Shown here in pieces: positions 1 through 8,863 of a DNA stretch of 64,000 nucleotides. Each line of letters begins with the position of its first letter. The first letter of the stretch is position 1. The position numbers and the translations under genes are program-made. The notes beneath the pieces were generated by a model. That model ran no database searches. It worked only from the letters and a program-made list of their open reading frames with translations, and was not told the DNA's origin. Origin of the DNA: Ignavibacteria bacterium. Its GTDB lineage: Bacteria; Bacteroidota; Ignavibacteria; Ch128b. Where the stretch lies: positions 2,498,983 to 2,562,982 of the forward strand of contig JABLYA010000001.1 in assembly GCA_013177855.1 (NCBI GenBank), read 5' to 3'.

Positions 1-140
1 AAGAAGTAAATCATCATCCCGATATAAAAATTTTTGGATACAGAAATGTCACAATTAATCTTTCAACACATAGTGCTGGTGGAGTAACTATAAAGGATAT
101 TGAACTCGCAAAAAAAATTGATGAGTTATATTTCTCATGA
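1..140 (+). CDS. phhB: 4a-hydroxytetrahydrobiopterin dehydratase, C-terminal part (cut by window edge)
   Basis: An open frame runs in from the window edge and stops at 138-140. The last 45 codons read E-V-N-H-H-P-D-I near the start and T-H-S-A-G-G-V-T further on. These are the HHPD and TH..GGxT motifs of pterin-4a-carbinolamine dehydratases (PCD/DCoH family), which recycle the pterin cofactor of aromatic amino acid hydroxylases or assist in alternative pterin metabolism. Only about the last half of a normal ~100-residue protein is visible. Its stop overlaps the pyrE start (ATGA), so the two are probably co-transcribed. The family match is by motif recognition only. Confidence 0.8.
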   Translation, partial: EVNHHPDIKIFGYRNVTINLSTHSAGGVTIKDIELAKKIDELYFS

Positions 141-706
141 CAAAAGAAGAGAAACTCGAGATATTTAAAAAAGTTGGAGCTCTTCAAGAAGGACACTTCC
201 TTCTTAGCTCAGGACTACATAGCAACATTTATTTTCAATGTGCATTGATACTTCAATATCCAGAGTTGACAACTTTGTTTTGTAAAGAGATCGCTGACTA
301 TTTTTCAGATTTCGGATTTGAAACAGTTATATCTCCAGCAATTGGTGGAATTTTGGTAGGGCAGGAAGTTGCAAGATTATTAAATAAAAGATCTATATTT
401 ACTGAAAGAACCGATGGTCAGATGAGTCTCCGAAGAGGATTTAAAATAAAAGAAGGTGAAAAAGTTTTGATCTGTGAAGATGTAGTTACCACTGCGAAAT
501 CAACCAAAGAAGTTCTGGAAGTTGTTGAATCGTTCAATGGTGTTGCAATTGGACTTGGATCGATAGTCGATAGAACAAGAGAAAAGCCTCAACTCGGTTT
601 TCCTTTCTTCAGCACAATTAGAATTGAAGCCGAAACTTATGAACCAGAAAATTGTCCACTCTGTAAACAAAATATTCCATTTGTAAAACCTGGGAGTAGA
701 AAATGA
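137..706 (+). CDS. pyrE: Orotate phosphoribosyltransferase
   Basis: This 189-residue protein matches orotate phosphoribosyltransferase, which joins orotate to PRPP to give orotidine 5'-phosphate in pyrimidine synthesis. The substrate-loop stretch F-L-L-S-S-G-L-H-S is at residues 21-29. The PRPP-binding motif LICEDVVTTAKS is at about 111-122; it has A-K where many homologues have G-G or G-K. The length is that of the shorter bacterial/archaeal PyrE type, and a cysteine-rich tail (CPLCKQ) is seen near residue 173. The gene overlaps the preceding one by 4 bases and the following MscS gene by 4 bases, which suggests translational coupling. Confidence 0.9.
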   Translation: MTKEEKLEIFKKVGALQEGHFLLSSGLHSNIYFQCALILQYPELTTLFCKEIADYFSDFGFETVISPAIGGILVGQEVARLLNKRSIFTERTDGQMSLRRGFKIKEGEKVLICEDVVTTAKSTKEVLEVVESFNGVAIGLGSIVDRTREKPQLGFPFFSTIRIEAETYEPENCPLCKQNIPFVKPGSRK

Positions 707-1833
707 TTCTATTATCGATTCATAAATTTCTTGAAAACATACTAAGGGATTTGATTCTTGTTGATATATCTATTGCTTTGTTTATACTTATCGGTTCAAT
801 TTTGTTTGGGAAGGTATTGAATTTTGTTTTTAGAGTCATTCTTCGGCCAATTTTTAAAAAAACCAAAACTACCCTTGATGATCGAATTTTAGAATTATTG
901 ATAAAATTTGATAATCGGGTTTTCAGTGTTCTAGGTTTGTACTTAGGATCAGTTTATTTCCACAGCAGGATTAAAAATGAAAATGCATTAAAAAATTTAA
1001 TTTCTGTTGATACTTATAATTTTCTCACTGGATTTTTTGAAATCGTATATCAGTTGCTTTTCATTGCTGCGGTAATTATTGGCATTTACATCACTTCAAA
1101 AGTATTTAATCTTATACTCGATTTTTATGTTGAAAAGAAAAATTTAGAAAAGACACGAGGCTCACTTCATGATTTTGTACCTCTTATTAGAAATGTCTTT
1201 TTAATAACGATTATTATAATTGGGCTACTAATTGTACTTAACCGATTTAATGTAAACGTGAGTGGAATTATCGCCACTCTTGGTGTAGGTTCACTTGCGA
1301 TTGCACTTGCAGCTCAAGAAACTCTTGCCAATATGATTGCTGGTTTCGTGATTTTAATTGATAGACCGTTTAGAGAAGGCGATAGAATTAAATTACCCGG
1401 TGGTGAAATTGGTGATGTTTATGAAATCGGGATGAGAAGTACAAAAATTCTGGACTTTGATAATAATCTCATAATTATTCCAAACACCGATCTTGTAAAA
1501 TCAAAAATCCAGAATATGACTTATCCAAATAATATCTCAAGAGTTTTTGTCGATGTTGATGTTGCTTATGACACTGATATTAATCTTGCTAAAAAGATCT
1601 TAGTAGAAATTGCAAAATCTCACCCATTAACTCTTCCCGAAGTTGAGCCAGTAGTTTTTGTTACCAATTTTGCTCAAAGCGGTATATCATTGCGTTTAAT
1701 TTGTCGTACAGATGATTATAAAAATGTCTATCAGATGCAAAGTGATTTCAGAGAAGAAATTCTGAGAAAATTTTCTGAACATAAAATCGAAATTCCTTAT
1801 TTGCAGGTAGTCATCAGAAATCCTCAAAGCTAA
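703..1833 (+). CDS. Small-conductance mechanosensitive channel, MscS family
   Basis: This is a 376-residue membrane protein. Hydrophobic segments lie at about 19-45, 113-135 and 163-180, and the pore-lining TM3 at about 189-220 carries the conserved pattern GxxxxAxxxAAQ..L.N..AG followed by PFREGD at about 222-227. That block is diagnostic of MscS channels, which release osmolytes on hypo-osmotic shock. The C-terminal soluble beta/alpha domain (about 225-370) follows the usual order. It overlaps pyrE at its start and the NfeD gene by one base at its end, so it belongs to the same transcription unit. It has no obvious metabolic link to its neighbours. Confidence 0.92.
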   Translation: MILLSIHKFLENILRDLILVDISIALFILIGSILFGKVLNFVFRVILRPIFKKTKTTLDDRILELLIKFDNRVFSVLGLYLGSVYFHSRIKNENALKNLISVDTYNFLTGFFEIVYQLLFIAAVIIGIYITSKVFNLILDFYVEKKNLEKTRGSLHDFVPLIRNVFLITIIIIGLLIVLNRFNVNVSGIIATLGVGSLAIALAAQETLANMIAGFVILIDRPFREGDRIKLPGGEIGDVYEIGMRSTKILDFDNNLIIIPNTDLVKSKIQNMTYPNNISRVFVDVDVAYDTDINLAKKILVEIAKSHPLTLPEVEPVVFVTNFAQSGISLRLICRTDDYKNVYQMQSDFREEILRKFSEHKIEIPYLQVVIRNPQS

Positions 1834-2312
1834 TGGAAATATTCATCATATTTGTTCTAGTGTTAGTCGGTTTAATTTTGATTACACTCGAAGTTCTATT
1901 TTTACCAGGATTAATTGTTGGTGTTTTTGGTGGATTTTTAATTCTGGCTGCAATTATTTACTCAACATTAAAAATGGGATTTTTGGAAGGACTTTTGACT
2001 ACAATAATTTCCGTAATTGCAAGCATAATCCTGTTCTTCATTTTCAAAAAATTAAAAGTTTGGGATCGATTTATTTTAAAGTATGCTCAAAAAGCTTCTC
2101 CATTAACAGATATGGAATTAAATGAGAGTAATCTGGTTGGGAAAACTGGCATAACGCTTACTGATCTGAAACCAGCTGGTTTTATTTTAATAGACAATAG
2201 AAAACTTGATGCTCTTTCAGAAGGGGAGTTTATTCCAAAAAATTGTAATGTCGAAATAATTTCACAACAAGGAAAAAAAATTATAGTTAAAAAAGTAGAG
2301 GAAAAACTATGA
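1833..2312 (+). CDS. NfeD-like membrane protein
   Basis: This is a 159-residue protein. Its first ~75 residues are almost entirely hydrophobic (three to four membrane segments with short glycine-rich turns), and an OB-fold-like C-terminal domain lies at about 102-158 (LVGKTGITLTDLKPAG...). This is the architecture of short NfeD proteins, which usually partner SPFH/stomatin proteins or membrane serine proteases in membrane quality control. No stomatin gene is adjacent here; the next gene, overlapping by 4 bases, is a secreted peptidase. The family call is firm and the partner is unknown. Confidence 0.85.
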   Translation: MEIFIIFVLVLVGLILITLEVLFLPGLIVGVFGGFLILAAIIYSTLKMGFLEGLLTTIISVIASIILFFIFKKLKVWDRFILKYAQKASPLTDMELNESNLVGKTGITLTDLKPAGFILIDNRKLDALSEGEFIPKNCNVEIISQQGKKIIVKKVEEKL

Positions 2313-3583
2313 GAAAAATAATTCTTATCATTTTGGGTTTCTGCTCTCTTGTTTTCTCACAAATTAAATATGAAGATTTTTTCATCGAAAAGACTTTACG
2401 ATTTGATTACTATCATGTTGGCGATGCAAGTTCGCAATTAATTGCATTCGATGAATTAAGAGAAGAACCCTATTGGGGTGGACCTAAGAAAAATCTAATT
2501 GATCCCTTCAATTTTGGAAATTACAAATATGAAGTTTATGACAAAGCAACGGGTAAATTAATTTTTTCACGAGGATATTCTACACTTTTCGCTGAATGGT
2601 TAACTACACCAGAGGCAAAAAAAGTTAAGAGAGCTTTCCACGAAACAATTGTTTTCCCTTATCCAAAGAAAGAGGTGATATTAAAAATTTATTCGAGAGA
2701 TGAGAAAAATAATTTTAAGCAAGTATTTGAATTTGAAATTGATCCATCCAATCCATTTATTAAAAAAGATAAGTCGAGTAAAGTTAGTTATTTAAAATTT
2801 CTTTACAACGGAGATCCCTCTTCCAAAGTTGATATAGTTATAATTCCCGATGGTTACACGAAAGATGAGATGGAAAAATTCAAAAAAGACCTCGGAAAAT
2901 TTGTGAATTCATTATTTGGGTCTTCACCGTATCGTGAAAACAAAAATAATTTTAATATCTGGGCGATTGAAGCACCATCCGAAGAAAGTGGAACCGACAT
3001 ACCAAAACAAAATGTCTGGAAGAGCACAGTAGTTAATACATCATTTTATACATTTGATACAGAAAGATATTTGATGACAGAAGATAACAAGACTTTACGA
3101 GATTTAGCGGGCAATGTACCTTACGATTTGATTTACATTATGGTTAATACTTCTAAGTATGGTGGAGGAGCTATTTATAATCATTACTCAGTTTGTGCAA
3201 GCGACAATGAAAATCTTGAATACTTAATAGTTCATGAATTTGGTCATGGTTTCGCTGGGCTCGGCGATGAATATTATACATCTCAGGTATCTTATGAAGA
3301 ATTTTATAAAACTGACGTTGAGCCTTGGGAAAGAAATCTTACTACTCTTGTTGACTTCGACTCAAAATGGAAAAATCTTCTTGATAAAGATACACCAATT
3401 CCAACTCCACCAACAGATGAGTATAAAAACAAAATTGGGGTTTTCGAAGGCGGTGGGTATGTCCCAAAAGGAGTTTATCGTCCAATGCTTGATTGCACAA
3501 TGAAGTCAAGAACTGTTGATAATTTCTGTGTCGTCTGTAAAAAAACAATTCAGGAAATGATTAATTTTTATTGTGAAAAATAA
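2309..3583 (+). CDS. Secreted M64-family (IgA peptidase-like) metallopeptidase
   Basis: This 424-residue protein starts with a signal peptide (residues 1-17, ending at F-S-Q). An N-terminal beta domain typical of M64 proteins (about 25-140) is followed by the peptidase domain with I-P-D-G-Y-T at about 178-183. The zinc motif is H309-E-F-G-H313 with D319 (HExxHxxxGxxD), and GLGDEYY completes the family signature. M64 peptidases are exported zinc proteases of Bacteroidetes and relatives; the name comes from an IgA-cleaving member, and the substrate here cannot be inferred. No T9SS sorting domain is seen at the C-terminus, which ends with a Cys-containing helix (CVVCKK). It overlaps the NfeD-like gene by 4 bases. 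Confidence 0.9.
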   Translation: MRKIILIILGFCSLVFSQIKYEDFFIEKTLRFDYYHVGDASSQLIAFDELREEPYWGGPKKNLIDPFNFGNYKYEVYDKATGKLIFSRGYSTLFAEWLTTPEAKKVKRAFHETIVFPYPKKEVILKIYSRDEKNNFKQVFEFEIDPSNPFIKKDKSSKVSYLKFLYNGDPSSKVDIVIIPDGYTKDEMEKFKKDLGKFVNSLFGSSPYRENKNNFNIWAIEAPSEESGTDIPKQNVWKSTVVNTSFYTFDTERYLMTEDNKTLRDLAGNVPYDLIYIMVNTSKYGGGAIYNHYSVCASDNENLEYLIVHEFGHGFAGLGDEYYTSQVSYEEFYKTDVEPWERNLTTLVDFDSKWKNLLDKDTPIPTPPTDEYKNKIGVFEGGGYVPKGVYRPMLDCTMKSRTVDNFCVVCKKTIQEMINFYCEK

Positions 3584-3585
3584 CT

Positions 3586-4818
3586 ATGGATCAAAGAAAA
3601 CTTTACAGAACAATAGAAAAAATTACCAGTCAACCTGCAGAGACAGAAGAACAAATTTTAATTAATGTTTTAAAGGAAGTCGTTGCGAGTCCCGAATTCA
3701 ATGTCAAAGGCGGAAGAATCTGGAAACTTACTCCATCTAAAACAAAATATAAATTGATTGCTCAGGAAGGTGCTGTTGACAAAATTAGAGATGGGTTTAC
3801 GATAAATGTTTCTGACTATCCGATTTTTGAAGTTATTGCAAAAGAAAGAACTGTACTTGCAACAGAAACAAATGAATATTTAAGAAGGAAAGGAATATTT
3901 AAATATTCAGCAACTGGTGTTGGTGAAAAAGTAAAAGGTGAGAAATTTCCATTGTATCAATATCTTATGGCATTTTCGGCAGATGAGATCAATGAAGATT
4001 TATTCTATACTTTGAATATTATTGGAACTGCCGTTACTGCAACACTCCGAAATCGAAAACTGGAAAAAAGATCAAAACAATTAATTGAAGATATTGATGA
4101 CGCAGCCGAACTCCAGAAAAGAATATTACCTGCTCACGATTTCAAATTTGCAGGTTATGAGATGTTTGGAATTTCAATTCCAGATAGAATTGTTGGAGGT
4201 GATTTCTTCGATTACCTTGAAGTTGGTGATGATAACGATAGGTTGGGAGTTGCAGTTGCTGATGTTGCGAATAAAGGATTTGCAGCAGCTGCCGAAGCTT
4301 TTTATGTTTCTGCAGCCTTGCGAATGGGTGTGAGTTACCAGACACAATTATCTTCTTTAATGAAAAGATTGAATAATCTTGTTTATAAAATATTTCCAAA
4401 TGATAGATTTGTATCTCTGTTTTATATTGAATTAACTAGTGATGCGAGTGGCTACTGCACATATTGTAATGCAGGTCACAATAGCCCGATTCTTTTTCGT
4501 GCACGAACAAAAACAGTTGAATTACTTGAATCGACAGGACCATTGATTGGACCTGCGTTTAATTCGAAATTTAAAACATCAATAGTTAGATTGGAGAAAG
4601 GAGATTCACTTATAATTTATACTGATGGAATTTCCGAAGCTATGAATGAAGAAGGTGAGGAATATGGAGAGGAAAGACTAATTGCAAAGGTTCAAGAATT
4701 GCACGATAGATCAGCAAAAGAAATAACTCAGCTTTTAATTGAAGATGTTCAGAAGTTTAGTGCTCGCGCAAGCTACTCGGATGATAAGACAATAGTGACT
4801 TTGAAGAGAGTAGAATGA
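3586..4818 (+). CDS. GAF domain plus PP2C-type (SpoIIE) serine/threonine phosphatase
   Basis: This is a 410-residue cytoplasmic protein. An N-terminal GAF-like sensor region occupies about 1-165. A short helical linker (DAAELQKRILP, about 171-181) leads into a SpoIIE/RsbU-type PP2C domain. Metal-binding motifs are GGDFFDY (about 204-210), VADVANKG (about 225-232) and the late IIYTDGISEA (about 344-353). Such proteins dephosphorylate anti-sigma-factor antagonists in partner-switching stress pathways. No anti-sigma or antagonist gene is next to it, so its target is unknown. It begins two bases after the M64 peptidase stop, so it probably closes that transcription unit. Confidence 0.9.
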   Translation: MDQRKLYRTIEKITSQPAETEEQILINVLKEVVASPEFNVKGGRIWKLTPSKTKYKLIAQEGAVDKIRDGFTINVSDYPIFEVIAKERTVLATETNEYLRRKGIFKYSATGVGEKVKGEKFPLYQYLMAFSADEINEDLFYTLNIIGTAVTATLRNRKLEKRSKQLIEDIDDAAELQKRILPAHDFKFAGYEMFGISIPDRIVGGDFFDYLEVGDDNDRLGVAVADVANKGFAAAAEAFYVSAALRMGVSYQTQLSSLMKRLNNLVYKIFPNDRFVSLFYIELTSDASGYCTYCNAGHNSPILFRARTKTVELLESTGPLIGPAFNSKFKTSIVRLEKGDSLIIYTDGISEAMNEEGEEYGEERLIAKVQELHDRSAKEITQLLIEDVQKFSARASYSDDKTIVTLKRVE

Positions 4819-4877
4819 GATGATTTTTAATTCTTGGTTTGTTATGATTGAAAAGTAATTTTGAGGATTAATTTATA

Positions 4878-5690
4878 ATGGTGTTAGTAAAGCACAAAAA
4901 TGTATTTTTATCGAACGATAGAATAGCTATCATAAACGATGACTTTATCACTAGTACGGCTGTAGAAGAATCATCTATTGATTTAATCGTTACTTCACCG
5001 CCATATAATGTTGAAATAAGTTATAATGCATATGATGATAACCAATCATGTCAAGAATATCTAAAATTTACAGAAGAATGGCTTAGAAAAGCATTTAAAT
5101 TATTGAAGCGAGATGGAAGATTTTGTTTGAACATTCCTCTTGATAAAAATAAAGGTGGACAACAAAGTGTATTCGCAGATATAATTACAATTGCGAAAAA
5201 GATCGGATTTAAATATCATTCTGCAATTGTTTGGAATGAACAGAATATATCACGCAGAACTGCTTGGGGCTCTTGGTTATCAGCATCAGCTCCGTATGTT
5301 ATTGCTCCAGTTGAAATGATCGCTATTCTTTATAAAGAAAGCTGGAAAAAAGTCAGTGGTAGCCAACAATCAGATATTACTAAAGAAGAATTTGTTGAAT
5401 GGACAAATGGGGTATGGACTTTCCCTGGTGAAAGCAAAAAAAGAGTTAATCATCCAGCACCTTTTCCTGTAGAATTACCAAAGCGTTGTATCAAATTATT
5501 TTCTTTTGTTGATGACTTGATACTTGATCCTTTTTTAGGAAGTGGTTCAACTTTGATTGCCTGTCTACAAACAAATCGAAGAGGGATTGGGATTGAAATT
5601 GATAAAAGTTACTGTAAAGTTGCTTATAATCGATTGCTTCAAGAAGGAAATCTTAGTCAATTAAAATTAGAAAAATTGTTTGGAACTTAA
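4878..5690 (+). CDS. Site-specific DNA methyltransferase, beta-class (restriction-modification)
   Basis: This 270-residue enzyme carries the catalytic motif IV as T39-S-P-P-Y-N44 near the N-terminus and the SAM-binding motif I as D217-P-F-L-G-S-G-S-T near the C-terminus. The order catalytic motif first, SAM motif last defines beta-class amino-methyltransferases. SPPY is found in both N4-cytosine and N6-adenine enzymes, so the modified base is uncertain. A GAGG ribosome-binding site lies at 4862-4865. The HNH nuclease starts on the base after the stop codon, which strongly suggests a type II restriction-modification pair in which this gene protects the host DNA. Recognition sequence unknown. 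Confidence 0.92.
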   Translation: MVLVKHKNVFLSNDRIAIINDDFITSTAVEESSIDLIVTSPPYNVEISYNAYDDNQSCQEYLKFTEEWLRKAFKLLKRDGRFCLNIPLDKNKGGQQSVFADIITIAKKIGFKYHSAIVWNEQNISRRTAWGSWLSASAPYVIAPVEMIAILYKESWKKVSGSQQSDITKEEFVEWTNGVWTFPGESKKRVNHPAPFPVELPKRCIKLFSFVDDLILDPFLGSGSTLIACLQTNRRGIGIEIDKSYCKVAYNRLLQEGNLSQLKLEKLFGT

Positions 5691-6299
5691 ATGTCGGTTG
5701 ACAGGCCTACCATTCGTGATCTAATTATGGAATATTTTATAAAACACCCAAATAATGAAATACCTCATGGACCTGTTGTCGATTATGTAGAAAATGAATA
5801 TCTAAAATTATATAACAGAAAGCCACGAGATACCTGGCGAGAGATCAGGCTTGTACATCAAGAAGGAATATTGATTAAGGTTAAAAAAGGTATTTATAAG
5901 TATGATCCAGAAGCTGTCATTAAAAGAGAATTATACGTGTTCCCTGAGGATGTAAAACAAGAAATATTTAATAGAGATAATTACAGATGTGTTGTATGTG
6001 GACGTGGTAAAGCTGATGGTGTTGAAATTCATGCTGATCATATAAAACCTTTTGATAAAGGTGGTGATAATACCATCGAAAATGGTCAAACTTTATGCTC
6101 GGAACATAATTTCTTAAAGAAAAATTATGGTCAAACAGAATTTGGTAAGAGATTATTTAAGAGACTTTATGAAAATGCAATGAAAAATAATGATGAAAGA
6201 ATGATTAAATTTTGTGAAGCGATTTTGGATGTTTATGATGAATTTAAAATTAATGGACATATAGAAGTAAAAAGAGGACGAATAAGTAAGAAAAATTAA
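5691..6299 (+). CDS. HNH restriction endonuclease (predicted), partner of the adjacent methyltransferase
   Basis: This 202-residue protein has an N-terminal winged-helix-like region (about 1-75) and a Cys-containing HNH nuclease core. C100-x2-C103 and C136-x2-H139 form a structural zinc site, H114-A-D-H117 is the ββα-metal motif, and the asparagine in SEHN completes the set. It directly abuts the methyltransferase with no intergenic base, so the two are almost certainly one restriction-modification system. An alternative would be an unrelated HNH protein, but the tandem arrangement argues against it. The pair sits between a signalling gene and microcompartment genes, as expected for a mobile defence cassette. 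Confidence 0.85.
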   Translation: MSVDRPTIRDLIMEYFIKHPNNEIPHGPVVDYVENEYLKLYNRKPRDTWREIRLVHQEGILIKVKKGIYKYDPEAVIKRELYVFPEDVKQEIFNRDNYRCVVCGRGKADGVEIHADHIKPFDKGGDNTIENGQTLCSEHNFLKKNYGQTEFGKRLFKRLYENAMKNNDERMIKFCEAILDVYDEFKINGHIEVKRGRISKKN

Positions 6300-6359
6300 T
6301 TTTTCTTTTTTCTCTGAAAAGCCATATTTCTTAAAGTAAACTTTTAATTGAGGATAAAA

Positions 6360-7673
6360 ATGCTTTCACAAAAATTAAAACAAATGGGTGTTGTCGGGGC
6401 TGGTGGTGCTGGCTTCCCAACTTATGTAAAAGCTCAGGCAAATGTTGAATTCGTAATTGCTAATGGTGCTGAATGTGAACCACTAATACATAAAGATCTT
6501 GAACTAATGAAACATTATCCTGAAAAAATTATTCACGGCATGAAGCTGATGATGGAAGCCACAAATGCCCGAAAGGGAAAATTTGGAATCAAAGAAAAAC
6601 ACACCGATGCAATTGAAGAAATTTCTAAACATTTCAAAAGTTTACCCATTGATTTTACATTTCTAGGTGACTTTTATCCATCGGGTGATGAATATGAAGT
6701 CGTTTATGCAGCAACAGGAAGATTGATTCCACCAGCTGGAATCCCCCTTCAAGTTGGCTGCGTTGTTAATAATGTGGAAACGCTTTTTAATATTTCAAAT
6801 GCAGCGGAAGATAAGCCAGTTACCAAAAAAATTGTTTCCATCTCAGGTGAAGTTAAAAATCCTAAAGCATTCTGGGTTCCAATCGGAACTACTTTCAGAG
6901 ATTTGATTGAACTTGCTGGTGGAGTAACTGTAAAAGATTTTGCAATAATTGTCTCCGGATTAATGATGGGATCAATAACTTTTGATCTGGATGATGTCGT
7001 AACTAAAACTACGGCGGGACTAATCATACTTCCCAAAGATCATTTTCTTGTGACTCGAAAAACTCAACCACCTGAAAATAGAAATCGTATTGGTAAATCT
7101 GCTTGTGATCAATGTAGCTATTGCACTGAGTTTTGTCCACGATATTTACTCGGTTATGAAGTAATGCCCCATAAAGTTATGAGAAGTCTCGGCTTCACTT
7201 TAACAGGAGAAGCAATCTGGAATCAATGGGCTGAGCTTTGCTGTGCTTGTGGTTTGTGCACTCTCTATGCTTGTCCGGAAGATTTATTTCCTAAGGAAGC
7301 TTGTGATAAAGCAAAATATGATATGCGTCAGGCTGGAATAAAATTTACTCAAACAAAACCAGTTGTTGTTCATCCAATGAAAGAATCTCGACGCGTACCT
7401 CAATCACAACTTCGAAAGAGATTAAAAGTTGATCAATACGATGTTGAAACTCCTTTTGAGGAAATTGATTTCATCCCTGATGAAGTAAAAATTAAATTGC
7501 AGCAGCATATTGGCAAACCAGCAAAACCTGTTGTGTCTATTGGTGATTATGTAAAAGAAGGTCAGACAATTGGAATTGTTGATGAGTCAGATCTTGGAGT
7601 TTACATTCACTCAAGCATTAATGGAAAAGTAATAGAGGTAAACCAGGAATTTATAAGAATTCAAAAATCATAA
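6360..7673 (+). CDS. PduS/RnfC-like flavin and iron-sulfur electron-transfer protein (microcompartment-associated)
   Basis: The start is ATG 6360, preceded by AGG at 6351, rather than the TTG four codons upstream, giving 437 residues. The N-terminal RnfC-type domain shows GAGGAGFPT and NGAECEP (nucleotide/FMN binding). A middle SLBB-type domain follows, then two 4Fe-4S clusters (CDQCSYCTEFCP and CCACGLCTLYACP), and a C-terminal barrel-sandwich segment. This order matches PduS, the cobalamin reductase/electron conduit of propanediol microcompartments, and RnfC. The absence of other rnf genes and the presence of a PduT-like shell gene 12 bases downstream favour the microcompartment role: moving electrons into or out of the shell. 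Confidence 0.88.
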   Translation: MLSQKLKQMGVVGAGGAGFPTYVKAQANVEFVIANGAECEPLIHKDLELMKHYPEKIIHGMKLMMEATNARKGKFGIKEKHTDAIEEISKHFKSLPIDFTFLGDFYPSGDEYEVVYAATGRLIPPAGIPLQVGCVVNNVETLFNISNAAEDKPVTKKIVSISGEVKNPKAFWVPIGTTFRDLIELAGGVTVKDFAIIVSGLMMGSITFDLDDVVTKTTAGLIILPKDHFLVTRKTQPPENRNRIGKSACDQCSYCTEFCPRYLLGYEVMPHKVMRSLGFTLTGEAIWNQWAELCCACGLCTLYACPEDLFPKEACDKAKYDMRQAGIKFTQTKPVVVHPMKESRRVPQSQLRKRLKVDQYDVETPFEEIDFIPDEVKIKLQQHIGKPAKPVVSIGDYVKEGQTIGIVDESDLGVYIHSSINGKVIEVNQEFIRIQKS

Positions 7674-7684
7674 AAGAGGTTGCA

Positions 7685-8236
7685 ATGGAAAGAAATTCAA
7701 TCGGATTAATTGAATTAAGCAGTATAGCAGCTGGATTTCAAGTTACAGATGCAATGTTGAAAGCAGCTGAGGTTGAGTTGATTTTATCTCGTACAATTTG
7801 CTCAGGTAAATATATGGTTTTAGTTCGAGGTGAAGTAGCTGCTGTTCAAAGTGCGGTCGATGCTGGAGCCGAAGCTGGAAATTTCTCTGTGATTGATACC
7901 TTTGTAATTCCAAATGTTCATGAGTCAATTTTTCCAGCAATCGCAGGAACGACAAAAGTTGAAATGCTTGAAGCACTTGGAATAATTGAATCATTTTCAG
8001 TCGCTTCGTTAATTGAAGGTGCTGATGCTGCAGTGAAGGCTGCCAATGTTAAATTAATCGAAGTCCGTCTCGCAATGGCTCTCGGAGGTAAAGCTTTTGC
8101 AACTTTGACGGGTGAAGTCGCTGCAGTTCAAAGCGCTGTTGATGCAGGAGCTTATGTAATTGGTAGAAAAGGATTGCTTGTGAATAAAGTAGTCATTCCG
8201 CAACCACGAGCTGAATTATTAAATGAGATGATTTAA
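7685..8236 (+). CDS. PduT-like tandem-BMC-domain shell protein (trimer-forming)
   Basis: This 183-residue protein contains two successive BMC domains (about 4-90 and 97-180). Each has the pattern SIG/SVA.LIE........AxxKAAxV, and GEVAAVQSAVDAGA is repeated in both halves. The tandem fold makes a pseudohexameric trimer in microcompartment shells. A cysteine at residue 39 (RTIC39SGK) lies where PduT carries the Cys that holds a 4Fe-4S cluster in the pore. With the upstream PduS-like gene this makes an electron-relay pair. It has its own AGAGG ribosome-binding site at 7674-7678. No other shell genes (hexamers or pentamers) are in the window. Confidence 0.92.
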   Translation: MERNSIGLIELSSIAAGFQVTDAMLKAAEVELILSRTICSGKYMVLVRGEVAAVQSAVDAGAEAGNFSVIDTFVIPNVHESIFPAIAGTTKVEMLEALGIIESFSVASLIEGADAAVKAANVKLIEVRLAMALGGKAFATLTGEVAAVQSAVDAGAYVIGRKGLLVNKVVIPQPRAELLNEMI

Positions 8237-8336
8237 GAATAAAGTCTATTTTATTAGATGCTGATTTGATGGATTATTTTTTTAAGAGTATCTGTTTTGT
8301 TGTGATTCAAATTATAAAAAAACAAGAAGATCAAGA

Positions 8337-8786
8337 ATGAAAACTTTAAAGATTAAATGGCAAAGATTAATCTCCGAAGGACAAACTTGCCCTCGTTGTA
8401 ACTCAACCGAAAAAGAACTTAATAAGGCATTTCTAACTCTAAAAAAATCATTAGTACATTTTGGTATAGAGGTTATACTTGAAAAGAATGAAATATCCAT
8501 TGCAGAATTTCAAAAAGATCCTTTGAAATCAAATGCGATATTGATCAATGATAAGCCGTTAGAGGATTGGGTAAATGGAAAAGTTGGAAGTACAAATTGT
8601 TGTGATGTTTGTGGTCCTTATGATTGTCGTACTATTGAGATGAATGGAGAAATTTATGAGACAATCCCTTCCGAATTGATTATTAAAGCTGGGCTGCTCG
8701 CAAGCTCTCAATTGATCGATCCGCAAACAAGTTTTGGATGCTGCGAGGGCGTGGATAACAAAGCAAATCAATCAAATTGTTGCTAA
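8337..8786 (+). CDS. DUF2703 cysteine-rich protein
   Basis: This 149-residue soluble protein matches the DUF2703 family by its N-terminal K-W-Q-R-L-I pattern, the first CPRC pair (about 20-23), EKNEISIAEF and the internal cluster CCDVCGPYDC (about 82-91). Two more Cys pairs (GCCEG and a terminal NCC) occur in the tail. Thiol spacing suggests metal binding or thiol-redox chemistry, but the family has no assigned function. It lies 100 bases after the PduT-like gene and may or may not be co-transcribed with it. Confidence 0.75.
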   Translation: MKTLKIKWQRLISEGQTCPRCNSTEKELNKAFLTLKKSLVHFGIEVILEKNEISIAEFQKDPLKSNAILINDKPLEDWVNGKVGSTNCCDVCGPYDCRTIEMNGEIYETIPSELIIKAGLLASSQLIDPQTSFGCCEGVDNKANQSNCC

Positions 8787-8863
8787 AAGAAGTCTAATTC
8801 CTTAATTGAAAAAATACTTTTCAAAATTTTCAATTTCTCTTTAGAAGTACTACGATAAAAAAA

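Noticed and set aside
6360-7673. RnfC of an Rnf complex
   Set aside because: No rnfABDEG genes are nearby, while a BMC shell gene follows directly, so the PduS reading was preferred.
6360-8786. A complete bacterial microcompartment operon
   Set aside because: Only PduS- and PduT-like genes are here; no hexamer or pentamer shell genes, aldehyde dehydrogenase or signature enzyme adjoin them.
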